From: Ectocarpus siliculosus
Taxonomy: Eukaryota; Sar; Phaeophyceae; Ectocarpales; Ectocarpaceae
Direction of reading: 5' to 3'
DNA length: 64,000 nt
NCBI GenBank assembly: GCA_000310025.1
Contig: FN649743.1
Location: forward strand, 3,209,903 to 3,273,902
Position numbers and translations under genes: made by a program. This document shows positions 24,101-37,005 of this stretch, piece after piece (positions within the stretch are counted from its first letter, which is position 1; each line of letters begins with the position of its first letter). The notes below the pieces were generated by a model. The model saw nothing but the letters and a program-made list of their open reading frames with translations, had not been told where the DNA came from and made no database searches.

Positions 24101-26484
24101 ATGGGTATGGGTCGCCCTATTGTCGTCAAACCAGTGGGCACACATGGTTTGTGCTTGCCAACACCTATCATGGGTGCCATCGGGGTCATACTGAAGGCGT
24201 GAACGCGCTTCCCGCTGTCTTCGACCACGTGGAAGGAAACATGTTCGACGGTACCTAATGGCAAACGGCGGGAGGTACTTGAAGGGATGGGAAACGGTGT
24301 TGCTCCGTACTCAGGTCCCCACGCAGGATGCTGAGTGAGCCCAGAAAACAACCTTCAAGGACTGGTGGTGGTCCAGCAGAGGGTCGCTGTCGGACTGTGC
24401 TGATGGAAGGGTGGAATCGTGATGATGATTCTTGTCGATAATCCAAACCCCATTGGGTTGTTCGCTATGGGGTATATCCAGCAACCAACGGCCCATCCCA
24501 TGTACAGACCTACCGCCATCGCTTCCCTCTTCATCGGTTTTTCATTTCCTTGCGATGCATGCAGACTGAGCGAGCCAGTGCTTGACTGCTCCCTCGCATT
24601 TCGACACACGCCTTGTACCTGAAAGCATCTCAATGATGGCCCATCTCATCCCCCAATCGATGAAACGCACTGCACCCCGGCCGTTCCACTTGCGCGCAGG
24701 CTAAGCACGAGGAGGCCAGCCGTCTTTTTGAACGCTCCCTGGACATCAGCGAGAAGAATCTTGGGGCCTCTCACCCTGCCATAGCGGGTGTGCTCAACGA
24801 CATGGCGGAGTCACTGCTTCGGCAGGTCAAGAACGTCATGCTTTCCAGGAGCTTTTGTTGTGTTTTGCGCTTGGCGCTACGGAGTGCGGTAAATCGGATT
24901 TGTGGTGGTCCGAGGGAGGATATGGGATGATTCTTTTCGTCCCCGGCTGAGGCCGCCTACGCCAAAACCGTCCCCCCATTCACAGGTCACGCGTGTGTGG
25001 ATAAGAGTCTTCGGCCCTTTTCGCTTGCCAGTGGAAACAACGCTCAACCTGTGGCGGAGGCTTTCCTACCCTTGACCCCGTTCCCATCGCGTTTCCCTGC
25101 CACGTTCCAGGGCAAGAATGTCGCGGCCGAGCTGTTGTACGGGCGGGCCCTGGATATTTTACGTGCGTCAGTAGGGGAAGAGCACCCCTACTTCGCTCGG
25201 CTTCTCCGCAGTCAGGCTTTGTCAGTGATGGGCCAGGTAGGAAGCCACACATTTTTTTATTCGTATTTTCTTGGAAAATTTATTGTCGGAAAAAGCATTT
25301 CTAGTACCCAAGAGAGGCACGATGTGTATTTGGTTTGCAATTTGGAGGTACGATCACCCCAACGCTGCCAGCTCTGGCAATGGGCGAGATTGCATAGGTC
25401 TATCCTTCCTCTCCATGACTAACCTTGACAACTTTCACTAACCTTGACAGCATTCGTTTGGCTTCGATACCCACATGTTTGTCACATTTCAGGGCAAGTT
25501 CGAGAAGGCCGAAACACTTTTTAAGCGTTTGGTGTCGATGTCCGAAAGTAAACATGGTCTTGACCACGCCGCGGTCGCTACTGACCTCAACAACCTGGCG
25601 GAGGTATTGAAGAAACAGGTGGGAGTGGAAAGGAAGTTGTAGGAACACGAAAGCCCGCAGTTTTATGTCGGCGAAGTGCGTTGTGCTGGTCGACAAGGCG
25701 TCAGTTTTCCTTGGCGGGGCAGCTTCGAGAGACGTACCTGTAGATACTACAAACAGACAACAGGCGTATCGTCTTCCGCTTGATACCTGGGACTTCGCAA
25801 ATGCTGTGAAATTGGAGTCGTCTTACCAAGCCTGTCAAGTGAATCTGTAGTTCGCTGGCCGAATTTGAAATGTTGTTCATACTTCATGCTGTGATATCCC
25901 GGCGAACGGTGCGTGGAATCCGCAATTGCTGCAACCAGTGGAGTATTCGATGCTGTTGTTTGGTTGTCACCGAGAATGTGTACCCAGTTACTGACATCGG
26001 TTGCGGGCTTGAATGCTGGCATGGCAGGACCGTTCTTTCGACACTTACCTTTCGCGATTTTGTGGGTGATTCCAGCGCAGTCGCTGGGCTGCAGGATGTT
26101 GAAGCTGTCCTGTGCGAGCAGACTTCGGGCGAGTTATTGTTGATCGACCACCGCCAAACACCAACCTCCCGATTTCAGTTTCCTCTTGGAGACGTGGAAA
26201 TGTTGGAGGATTACTGTAGTTCGGGGAGTTCGAAAGAGGGAGAAATGTCCCGAAATGACCAAACTTTTCTTCTCAACAACCAGGTGACATCGTAGGGAAT
26301 TGATATCCGCGTGTCCAGCCTCGACCACATTCCATTTGCACGTTTCGTGGTGTCACAGGGCAAGGACTCCGAAGCCGAGCCCCTATGTGCAAGGGCTATT
26401 GGTATTTGGACAAAGGGAAAAGGTCCTCACGATCGCACCGTTGTCACCTCGCTCAATCACAGGGCGGAGCTGTCGGAGAAGCAG
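18117..26484 (+). CDS. RelA/SpoT-like domain protein with one-exon-per-repeat TPR array
   Basis: Exons, all phase 0: 18117-18665, 19079-19429, 19595-19717, then 19892-20017, 20381-20506, 20787-20912, 21177-21302, 21553-21678, 22456-22581, 22733-22858, 23153-23278, 23446-23571, 24700-24825, 25111-25236, 25493-25618, 26095-26283 and 26359-26484. The first two exons (300 residues) resemble a RelA/SpoT nucleotidyltransferase fold: [15 protein letters not shown], then [19 protein letters not shown] and [14 protein letters not shown]. Thirteen later exons are exactly 126 bp and each encodes one 42-residue kinesin-light-chain-type TPR, with a core like [20 protein letters not shown]. Exon 19595 is a 41-residue TPR-like unit; exon 26095 (63 residues) is not TPR-like. 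Two introns, after 22581 and 22858, start with GC. No P-loop NB-ARC was seen. The ATG at 18117 follows an in-frame TAG. The 3' end and stop were not found. Confidence 0.75.
18540..19270 (+). other. Region encoding the RelA/SpoT-like core
   Basis: This spans the two halves of the domain across the 18666-19078 intron. The visible conserved elements are an Arg/Lys-rich helix, the L-x-D-x-A-R strand, a G-Y-R-D motif, the E-I-Q strand and the H-x-x-Y-E helix. In RelA/SpoT synthetases these positions bind nucleotide and the pyrophosphate acceptor. Whether this copy is catalytic cannot be judged by eye. Confidence 0.55.
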
Positions 26485-29400
26485 GTGTGGGTCGAACAAC
26501 ATTGCAGGAAATTTGAGATAGTAGATCGTGTTTTATGGACTGGATATCGTTTTCCTGCTTTTGATGGATTACTGTTCGGGATGCGGGTGGCGCGCGGGTG
26601 GCGCTTGTCCGATCGGTTTATTTTCTTGTGTCAAGGTCGTACCGCTTTCTTCTTCGCGGGAAATCCAGTATGATGAAGAAATTGATTAGGGAGGGGTACG
26701 CAGACCCTATTCCCTAACCCTAACGCAAACCCAACTTCCCCGATTGTATCCTTTATCCAATATGTTTCCTAAATACAGTAACCCTGCAAAGACTACTGGA
26801 TTGCATGCGCTTTGAGCACACCATGCACGAGCTGGGAACCCTTGAATTATCTCTTTGTTTCGACGAAAAGATGCAACCGCGTTCACACATACCCCCTGGC
26901 CCGCACCTGCTGTTGGGTGGATGTGGTAAAGGTGGCAACGGAGGCGGAGGCTTCCGTGACGTCGGACGCGAAGGAGGAGACTGTTTAGGTAGGGCCACCT
27001 TCGGTCAACATGTTGATGGCGCACACCGGTGGCTGACCTTTCTGAGTCCTTTTGTTTCCTCATAGAGGGTTGTCATGGAGGCAACGTTTTGGGGTAGTTT
27101 AGCTGCGACCACCAAATGCGTCCGCGTCGGTCGGACGTATACGGGTGCTAGAAGGTACTGTACTGAGAAGAAATGGGTTTGAAAATCGAATAACAACAAC
27201 CACTTTGGAGCGGCGCACATGCCATCGATCCTTGCCGACACCTGGTGGTCTCTCGTCTGCAAAGTAGGCAATTTGTCTTCCCCCCGTGCCAACACCAGGC
27301 CGCCATAGTACCTCACGCCCTCCACCTACTGCTCAGGCGCAGTCGCCGGGTTCCGCACTTGAAAGTTCGTCGACGTGTCGACGTTTCGGCGATTTTGCCG
27401 CAACCAACTCTATGCCTGTGCTGTTGCCTCTATCACGCCTCTACACGACTGCGGGCAAGCCTGTTTCGCCAGGCTGGTGCTTACCGTTACCCTGGGTGGA
27501 ACGCGGACAACCGTCCACTGTCTGTATTCATCAAGGTGCTTGTCTATGCACTCGATCGAGGTCGAATTATGTGGCCGCCGTTCGGTATTTTGATGAATCA
27601 ATCTGAAGAATCCGCTCGGCGTTTGTCAAAACAACTCTCTGTTGTCCTGGGCCACCTCCACGGTGATCTTCTCTACATGCCCGCTTTGCTCATACTCCAT
27701 TTGTTGTGTCCGCGCGTCTAGCCTTGAACACACGTTACAACTGAGACGGTATTGTTAGAACAGTGGGACCACATCACTCGTCTTCGAGAATGTCCTGTGG
27801 AAATATGCTCGTGCTGTTTTTTTTTTTTTCAACAGTACATGCCCATCGTTCGACAGGTTGACGGACGGACTTCAAGTCAAGTGACGAAACCATACCCAGC
27901 ACCTGAGAGACGGCTTTGGCTGGCCAGCACACTAGGTGGGAGGAGGAGAGCGGTCCCCACAAGGCATCTGTACCTGTCAGTCGACGTGGGTCGTTGGGAA
28001 TATCGAAGAAGGGTGACATGATTTCGGAGTATGTAGATAGTGGACGATAGGAGCTCGACCGACCAAGGAATCAATGAAATAGGGTTCGAAACTCAAACGG
28101 TCGTGTGTGGGTGGGAGGAATGGTTTCATTCTTCTCTCGCCGTTTGTTTCCGTTCGGTCAACCGACTTGGCGCCGCTGCCGCTGTCTCCGCCGCTGCTGC
28201 TAATGGAAGGACATACCGCACCATCTAGAAAAACGCACGCACAGTTACTCGGCGCATGGTTGCTTCGTATGTCAGTTATTGAGACGTAATTTTCGAGTTT
28301 CTTTCCTGCTCAGGTGGTCCTTCCGATCTTTTTTTTTTGTGCGGTGAGAAAAAGTCCCAGCAGTTAGTCTGGTTCGATCATTTGCCGGCACGAACACTGG
28401 CATCGCGCCCATCTCGCAGAACAACTATACGATTGTCAGAGAGGACAATGTTGTAGCGGTTGCGTTGGCCTATCGCAACGCACCATCCGTGTAGCGGCAA
28501 GGCAAATCAAATAGGTGGGTGTAGTGAGTTCGGTCGGTCTTGGTCTTTCGTTCGAGTGTCCTTTCGAGGGTGCCGCTTGGTGCCCATGCGGACGCCAGGT
28601 GCCAGATCACGCCCACCAACGCTTTGTATCGTTTAGATCCCCCCATAACAACGAGACATCCCAGGTTTGGCACTGACTAGGGAGTTCGCGCAAGACAGCT
28701 TCTGACAACCCGCGAATGAGTGACCGCCCCGGGAGTGCTTGGATGCGAGTCGCCACCTCCGACATGAAAACGGTGTGATCTACCGCCCGGTTTCCATGTG
28801 GTGTTAGAGCAAGTCCTCACCAATAACATCGAGAAAACCGCTGTCAGGTCGAGCAGTTTTCGATTATTTTGCTATTTCGTCGAAACGAGACGGCGCAGGA
28901 TATCGACGGGCCAAGTCCAAATTTCATTGGTTCTGGTCTTTGGGGACGACCGCAGCTCGTTCACCTCAATAAACCTGGGTTTCCAAATCCAGCAGTGGTT
29001 GGTGTGGTGACAGACAATATTTGCCGCGGTATATCTGGAGGCACCATTGGGGGAAGGTCTCCGAATAGCAATTCGGTGTAGGCTAGGTTATTGTGCCAAG
29101 GAACCAAGACCGCGATATATCGGGAACCGCGATTGTACTGTGGTGACATTTGTAACACACATGAATGGCAGGCGCACGCTTGTAGGATGGTCTTCCATAG
29201 ACCACGTCCAGAGACGAGACGTAGTCAGTACGACAGAATGCCTCTGTCGAATTACCTGGGCATTGCGCCAACTTTGCTTGTCGAGGCAACCTCGAAAACA
29301 CAAGAAATATTTGTTGTTGGAACACCCCATGAGGCAGCGAAGATCAATGGCACCTCAACCTTGCACGTCGGTGATTCCTTCGTTGGCGATCCCAAACGCC

Positions 29401-30036
29401 GCCGAATTTCCACATGCCTGCGAAAGAAACAGGGAGACAGACGGCGGGGCCGGGCGTACACCGACGGTGTTCGCTGCCTCAGTACAAAGCAAGGAGAGTG
29501 AAAACCCTCGAAGCTCCGTGCGTGATTGCGTGCACATACAATCGGTCTTTCCCGCCTCACACACACATGCGTTTCGCACTCACTGGAATCGTCGCACCGG
29601 GGCGCGTAAATCAAAAGCCAAGAACTTCATGGGTTACTTCGATTTCTGCACCTTTGTCGGTGTCGTCGCACCGGGGTGTGACGAAGTCGAAAAAAAAAAC
29701 GCTTCGGGGCACAAAATTTCGCCCTACACCACAACTGGTTGGTTCCGGTGATCTGTAACGGTTGTTGGATGTAGAAAAGGTACTTTTCCAGGCCGTGACG
29801 GTAGTATTGCTGGGGTGTCATTCTTCTGTGTACCATTGCACCGGAGGGACTACAAAAAAGAAGGCGTGACCCTGCTTTGCGCCCACGTTAACCTTAGATC
29901 CGACTTATCGCAAACACACATGTACGTCTCCTCGTTGCTGTATCATCCCTTCGGCCGTTATTCGTGTTTGTTTACCTTCGCGATTGTGCGCACAAACAAC
30001 TATAGCGTTGAAAACCCAGTCACGTGGGGATTAGGG
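26485..30036. other. No convincing gene; decayed ORFs around 28800-29500
   Basis: The 3' end of the TPR gene should lie at the start of this stretch, but no further 126-bp unit was found. Between about 28860 and 29500 protein-like segments (LVHLNKPGFPNPAVVGVV, then YLGIAPTLLVEATSKTQEIF) occur in different plus-strand frames separated by stops. This looks like a decayed coding sequence of unknown identity. The 234-codon frame at 29047-29751 overlaps it but is less protein-like. Confidence 0.4.
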
Positions 30037-33000
30037 TCAAAGGTTAGTCTGCCAGGCCTTGTCGTTCCTTGCCTGTGCCGGGTGCTTGAGCAGTGTCGCC
30101 GTTCTGGGTGACGCCTCGCCAACAGTTCCATGGTCAGCCCCGCCGGCATCGCCACTGCCGCTGGCGCCTCCGGCTGCGGCAGAGGCTTCCGCGAGCAGCA
30201 CTCGTATCGATGGCACGCCTTCCCAAGTCAGGCCCAATGCCGCGCGAGGGCCTGCACGACGTACGCACGCGGCGAGGGCAGCGGTAGGTTGGAGTCTCGG
30301 GTGTGAGTAGGGTTCGAAAAGCCTCGAGGACGTCGCTCCTCGTCTCGGGATTGCCGAGCACATCTGGCTCCTAAACACGACCATTCCTTGTACCGATCAC
30401 GACGAAACTCTGTCGAGCTTGGATCATGCCGCTTCGGCTCTACAGTGTGCAAAACAGATGACAACGCCTCTCACCTTCCTCCTCGCTGATTCCTCTCGGT
30501 GCCACGGTGCTGTTGGCCACCTGGGCAAATCACGCAGTTCCCGGAGAGCGAGGAAGCGGCCGAAAGAACCGCAAACAAGGGTTAGTACGTGGGGGTCAAC
30601 GTTGCTTGCCGTATAAGCCTCCTGTTCCTGTTCGAAGGGGGGTTCGACAAGATGATCACAAATAATCTACTTTGGTGCTTCTCCAAGCTTGATAGCTGCC
30701 AACCGGATGCCCAAAACCGAGCAGAACAGAAGGCCGCGAAAAAATACCATCGGTGACATTGGTCCGCAAGAGCCGGTTGCGGTTCTCAGCGCAGGTACCC
30801 CATCCTTCTTCTATTGTGCACATGGTACTGTGGAGCCGATGTCGAGCAAGAAAAACAACCCAGAACGAGAAAGGCACTCCAAATTCATGACCTCTAGGAT
30901 CGGTGCTGTCGAGCAGAGCTCTCGCTTAGCTTAGACGATGGTCAATGTCCCGCACGGAGTCCTGTGCCCTTGGAAAGCGCTACGGCACCAGCGAAGGTAC
31001 GTATGACCAGGCGCCCTGTGCCGGGCTGCCCCTGGGCCGATACCCCCATGGAACAAAAGCCTCCCATTAACGTCCGAACCTTTGTCTTCGTCTGGCTTCG
31101 CGTGTGGCCAGCAAGATTGTGTGGGCACTGACTGTTGCAGGAAAGAGCATTTGTACGGCCCTTGGCGTACTCTGAACGGCAGTAGTAGCAGCAACGGATG
31201 CCCGGATTGAAGGGCGTCCAGCGCACAAGCGTGGTACGGCGTGCACTCCTCAAGGAAACGACCCACAAACATAGCACGTAGTGTTCACTCCTTTTCAGGT
31301 CTATTTCATTCGTCAGCCGGTTACCGCGGGCGACACGCACAAGCATGCACTCGCCACGTACGTTTTCACGCCGCTTCCCAGAAAAGTAAGCGTCGCTTTC
31401 GCGAAGAACAACCGGACCGGGAACAAACAGAAAGCAACGCACCGTCTGTTTCTTCCAGGTTGGGCAGACACCGGGAAATCACCCAGCTGCCGATCGATCG
31501 ATTGCAAGGGTGTGCCTGAGGCGCTTACCGAGAGGGGCTGTGACTCCTGCCTTCCGAACCGCGAACCAAACCACGCAACACACACAAAAAAGTGCTATCA
31601 CGGTTGGTGGTCGATAGGTTTATTGAGTTACACGTGTCCCGAAGCACAGTTGTGCATGTGGTCTACAGCGGTTTCGACGAGCAAAAAAAAACATGAACCC
31701 ACCAGGACACACGCGCTGCATTGCGAGGCCGCACGGTTCAGTAGGTGTCCCAACGAAGCCATCAGTCCGTGCCCTGTTTGCGATGTGCGCGTCCAGAGAT
31801 GGGTGGGCAGGAGAGGGGTGGGGTCGTGGTGGCATGACGGATGAGCAATCAGTCCGACCGAGGGTTCGGAGGAGGTACATTTTGAAGTCGCGCGACGGCG
31901 ATGGTACAACATAGATGCCCAAACCAACATCAACGGAGCTGTAAACAACAACGGCAACGACAGCAACATCAGTAGCAGCAAATTTGCTGGCAGCAGTGGG
32001 TTGGTTGGGCAGCCACCGGTTCTTTGTTTAAAAGGCATGATGCTCTCGCTTGGGAGGCATTTTGTGTGACACCGACGACCGGCGACGCACATAGACAGTC
32101 GAACACAAAGGTAAGGCCACGGGCGAGATTCTGCTGAAAGTTCGAAAACATCCTGGACATGCACGTGCGTTGCCGGCGTACACAGATCTTCCATCTGCCG
32201 CTGAGCGAGGTGAAAGGGAAGAGATGGCGGCAACAACACTAGGACGGTGTTGGCAAAGTGATTTAAGTTGTGAGCGGGTGTTCCGTCGTGCAATATCCGC
32301 CGTTGATTCATGGGCGTGGGTGGCATTCAAACAGCTGTAAGCTTGACAAATCGTCTTGTCGGGCGTTCAGTTTCCCGACTCTCACAAGGAATCGCTACTT
32401 CTTCCAGAGGAAAACAAGCATATCAAAAAAAGAACCAGCTCAAGGCGGAAGCTACATGGTCTCCATGACATAGGGGTTGATAAAAATGAGATGTACATCT
32501 CACCGGCAGGGTTCTTGAAGCCACCGAGAAGCGGCGAAATAACCGCCGTTACGGAGTCTAGAATGACCAATCGGCAGTCGCTGTACACCCCGTTCCTGCC
32601 CTATGGGGGGCACGAAGAGAGAAACGCGAACGAAGAGGCGCCGAGGATGGACGGGCGGGGAAATGCCGGTGTGAAACGGGGAACTGAATTCCGTTATGCG
32701 CCGAGCGCAAATCCTAGGAAACCCGCATTCTAAGGAACAAGGTCACCGCCTGAAGCACATGCCTAGTGGTACAAGCCACGGTTAGGGCGTACCAAGGTTG
32801 CCGACGCTTGCAGTGGCCACGCGCTCCCAAAAAGGTTAGGAAGTGTTTCAACCGTTCGCTATTTACTACTGCTCGGGAATCTACAACACCGGCGGTCTGT
32901 TCCTTGTGGTGGATGATACGCCACTGTAGATGGAATTGCACAAGCATTGATGCGCGTAGTGACAACACCAAACGAGTGGCACAGCAGCAAGGGACGAGGT

Positions 33001-33445
33001 CTGCTCCGCTGTCGCAGGTGATTGTAGCAGCGGTTTGCCAACCAACCCTGTGTAGCATACGCTGCGCTGCGCGCTCACGACGGGGGCAAGACACTGGGTA
33101 CCCACGGGGCGCGCTGAAGGGCAATCGACCGGCCCGTGCGGTGATGGTCGTGACACCGAGAGACGCACACGGGGCTCCGGAGGCCACCTCACGATTGCCC
33201 GCTGTCGAACGTGCTCACCCCTTCCATGACGCCGTCGATGTAGGCCACCAGCGCGGACATGACTCGAGAGATGTCGAAGGCGCGGACCACCCGGAGCCTG
33301 TCCAGGAGAGCGTCCATTTGTCGCGCCGTCATCTCCTGTCGTCGGGTATTGTGTGGGGTAGGAGAAAGACCCAAACGCAAACGAAGCAAGAGTCAAGTAA
33401 AGAAATAGAGAGAGAGAAGGAGAGAGAGCGAGTAGAGAGAGAGAG

Positions 33446-33517
<72 letters not shown>

Positions 33518-36500
33518 GGACAAACCGAGACAGAAAGCGGACGAGGTGGAGAAATACGTCAGCCGCACAGCACAGCGCTGCCCTGACCGGGGAAGGGCAG
33601 AACGAACGTGTCGACTCGAAACACAGCAGCAACGCCATGTACGGGTACCGTCACACAAGGGACACATTCTCCACTTGGAAATCGAAACGAGTAGCCCGCC
33701 TCAGCTGTATGCATCATTGAAAAAGTCTACAAGTTTCCTCGAAACGCGGGCCGTGCACCCCCTGCGTCCGGAAACGAACAAAAACTGGACTATACTATTG
33801 CGAATATAGGGCGTCTTTATGTGACTCGACCCGGACGCAGGGTTGTGAAAAGCTACTCGCAGGTAAGAGACAAAATAACGCGCACTCTGGGCGTGGAGCT
33901 GCTTCCTCGAGCATCCGGAAACGAAAAACGCGGCTTTACCAAGCACATGTGGGCTGTTCGCGACTTCAAGACTCGAGTGGAGAACTTTCGCCAGCATTCA
34001 TCGATCAACCGTGCCTATCTCCGAAGGTACGGAGGATCCCTTTGGCACCTCACCCCGTTGGCGTCTGCGTAGCGGGAACGGGCGATCTGCTGCATCCGTC
34101 GCACGCTGCAGCCGTTCGCTGTGTCGATGTAGAGCACCCCGATCCCGTGGGACGCCGCCGCCACCGCTGCCGTCAAGCAGAGCTGCGCGGTGAATGTTCG
34201 GTTCGTCGTGGTGTTGTCCATACGTCGGGCGGGTGCCCGTCAAGCGTAAGGACTTGTCGTAGTTTTCGATGAAGTTTAGAGAGGGACGGGTTGGACTGCT
34301 GCTGGTTGGGGATGAAGCAGAACTTACGTATTCCAATGTTTTTCGTTGACACAGCATACTCCTGTATAAGCAAGAACGGAATAGAGGAGGTGCACGAGAG
34401 GGATGGCAAGGCGGATCTGATCGTGGAAGAAAAAAATACTACAACAGCAGCAGTTGGTCCTCACCTGCGTCTTGCCCGAAGATGACCTCCCAACGACCTC
34501 GACAACGTGGTGAAGCATCAACCCCTTGCAGAGAAGATTGTCGAGGCTAATCAGAACGAAAACGTGCGTGCAGACGAATGAAAACAGTTGGCTCAAGGCA
34601 CCTGAAGCGAAAGACAACGCAGTCATTTTGCCAGCAATGATGCATGCCCAATACGAACCACACACAACAGAAATTTAGAACACAGGTTTTCGAAGACAAC
34701 AGTCTAAGGAATGCAAACTGCCGTGTTTGAAGCAGGGCACCATCAACCTAGAAACAACATCGCAGTGGTGACCCTAGTCACACACCCCGATTCGTGCTTG
34801 AAGGCGGGATAGAACTTGGAACGGATTCCCCCGGGAATGTCAAACAGTTTGTAAGGCGAAACAGACGGGACGAACGGGGGCGAGCACGCGTCCGATTCAT
34901 TCAAAACACAACCGTTAGCGTAGTCCTCGAACAATACCGGGTACCGGCTTGCACTGCAATCGTAATCTCGGATCATGCCAAGATATGCGGTTCAAAATGG
35001 GCAGCTTCCCGAACATCAACGCCCAACGTTCGTCCCGCCTGAGCCCGTCAACGTCCACACCTGTCCGACCCCGTCGTTACGAAACCCCCCACGTCCCTCG
35101 CCTGTCGGTACAGGGCATCGGCCGACTCGAAGGACAGCAGGGGAGGGTCGTCCGGTGTGCCCCCCCTTCCCCCTCCGCCAACAACACCTCCTATTCGTCT
35201 TGGAGAGCTTGTCGCCCTCGCTGTAGCTGCTGCTGGCCGCGGTGGTGGTGGTGGTGTCGCCGTGCTGCTACCCGCCCCCCGCTTGCCCTCTCCGCCGTGC
35301 CCCTGTGTGTTTGGAGTCGCTCCATCGCCGTTGTCTTCCGGAGCTCTCCTGTCGGGAACCGGAGGCTGAGGCTGAATCGAAAAAACAGGGTTCGGGCCAA
35401 CGGGTGTGGGCGAGCGCGCGCGGGGGGGGAGGGGGGAGGGGGGGCGTACTGGTGTTTTGCATGCGTAGTCTTTGGGCCCCGTTCGTCGCTGACTTCAAAC
35501 GGTGCGCCGCGTATTCCTACGAACTACATTCCTTCAACGGATCCTCTGCTGTTGTGCGTCTCTGACACGACAGAGGGCAATGGCGGCCGGGACGGGTTCA
35601 GAACGAGACGCCGGTGTATGTGGTGGAAATGTGTTCGCGAAGAGCACTCGTTGCTGCTCGCCAAAGGGTCACCGGGCTGATCACCCCTCGGCCGTGCAAC
35701 AACCAAGAATACTTTGATGAACGAGTGGACTAGGGGGCGAAAATGGCACAGCCGCAGCCGCAGCACCAGGAAGCACCCGCGTGCGGTGACATTCATGTTG
35801 CTCGTTCCGTTGCTCTCGACGATGTCTCCTGTCTGTCTTTCTCCGCTTGCTTCGAGGTGGTCCGGGAACTATCCTCTAGAATCCTATCAAGTTCTTCCCT
35901 AGAGAAACGCGGGAAAATGTTACTCATTTGAGACACGAAGCAACTCTCAAACCAGCTGGTACTGTTGTTGACAGTGTCAAGTTTCGGCCGAATTTCTTGC
36001 TGCTCATGTGTGGCGTTGAAAGATATATCCCCACCAGGCCAAACAACAAACACCGCCACACACGAGTAAGACATCACACAGATCCTGGACCCTGGCGTCC
36101 AGTCTCTTCCACGCCCATCCTGGCGGAGGAATCGCCTACAGCCTAGAGAACGACCGCGACGTAATGTGCACGTTTTCTCATCCGTCAGACGGCTTCATAC
36201 ATATCGTGGGGGATGCTGACGAAACACACTCATGTGTACAGTTCCCAGAGAGTTGAAAAAACGCAAAAGCAGCAGTAGAAAGTAGCAGCGGCGGCAGCAG
36301 AGAAGTAGACACCGTAGGCACCTGACACCGAAGCGCGACGAGATATCGGAGCTTGCTGACGGCCTTCATGCTGACGCCACATTCCAGGGCGAGCTGTTCC
36401 GGGTCTCGAGAGAGCAGGGACTCCGCTGTTTTCCGAAGGGGGGAGGCCGTGCCGTGTTAATTGTTGTGGGTTTTTCCGTCCCGCAAATGACGAAAATCCG

Positions 36501-37005
36501 CAAAAGCAGCAGCATGAACAGGTTCGAGCGCCCGTTTCGGACGAAGACGGGAAAAAAAACGTCGAGTTCGTTTGGATACTTGGGGAAACCGTCAAGTGCA
36601 GTAGGCGCGGCGGTAGGTGGTCAGTAGTGGTTGGGTGTGCCAACGGACGACTGTCCCTATACGTAGAACGGGATGAATTGAGTGCGGTCAGCGCTTGTCG
36701 GTGCAGTTTGTCGCTCTCTAAGATAACACCACCTGTAGCACTCTTGAAACGTCAAGACACAATTACCTGCGTGAGGTATCTGTGAATATGGGCGAGCAAA
36801 GAGACAAGAGATCCTCCTACACATGTAGGCACGTGGCATGTCTCTAGCGTTCCCTGATGATGACACTTGAACTAAACAATTCGTATTCCTTCTTCTCTTG
36901 ACTGGTGCTCGCGGTGTTGCACTTACCTAAAACGATCGGCACAGGGAGGGACGCGAGGACTCCGAGCGTGCGCTCGTCCAGCCCCATGCGATCCAGCCGT
37001 GGCAT
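30037..37005 (-). CDS. RAD51D: RAD51 paralogue RAD51D, complete, ten exons
   Basis: RAD51D is a RecA-fold ATPase of the BCDX2 complex that assists RAD51 loading in homologous recombination in the nucleus. Minus-strand exons: 37005-36927, 36425-36329, 35198-35061, 34546-34465, 34182-34054, 33335-33219, 32600-32504, 31773-31703, 30520-30475 and 30251-30037. Every junction keeps phase, giving 356 residues (the human protein has 328). The N-terminal helical domain has ALECGVSMKAVSKLR. The linker reads FVTTGSDSLDNLL, then Walker A GRSSSGKTQ (about 124-132), VLYIDTANG, RLRVVRAFDI, Walker B LVILDSVTAVISPLLGG (Asp about 229), and ALGLTWEGVPSIRVLL near the end. All align in order with RAD51D rather than RAD51B, RAD51C or XRCC2. 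The start was chosen as the only ATG giving an in-phase first exon before a GTAAGT donor. A Gly-rich insert encoded at the 5' end of exon 3 accounts for much of the extra length. Confidence 0.9.
33405..33514. repeat. (GA)n microsatellite, about 110 bp
   Basis: A long GA/TC tract lies in the RAD51D intron between the exons at 34182-34054 and 33335-33219. On the coding strand it is a pyrimidine (TC) tract about 70 bases upstream of an acceptor. Confidence 0.95.

Noticed and set aside
18117-26484. Classical NB-ARC-TPR receptor
   Set aside because: No P-loop (GxxxxGKT/S) or kinase-2 motif is present upstream of the TPR exons; the N-terminal motifs fit RelA/SpoT better.
27245-27721. 158-codon plus-strand ORF as the 3' part of the TPR gene
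   Set aside because: No TPR consensus and no in-phase acceptor joining it to the exon ending at 26484; three overlapping frames are equally open.
29047-29751. 234-codon plus-strand ORF as an intact gene
   Set aside because: Other frames over the same bases are more protein-like. Residue composition is irregular and no domain is visible; reported instead as decayed sequence.
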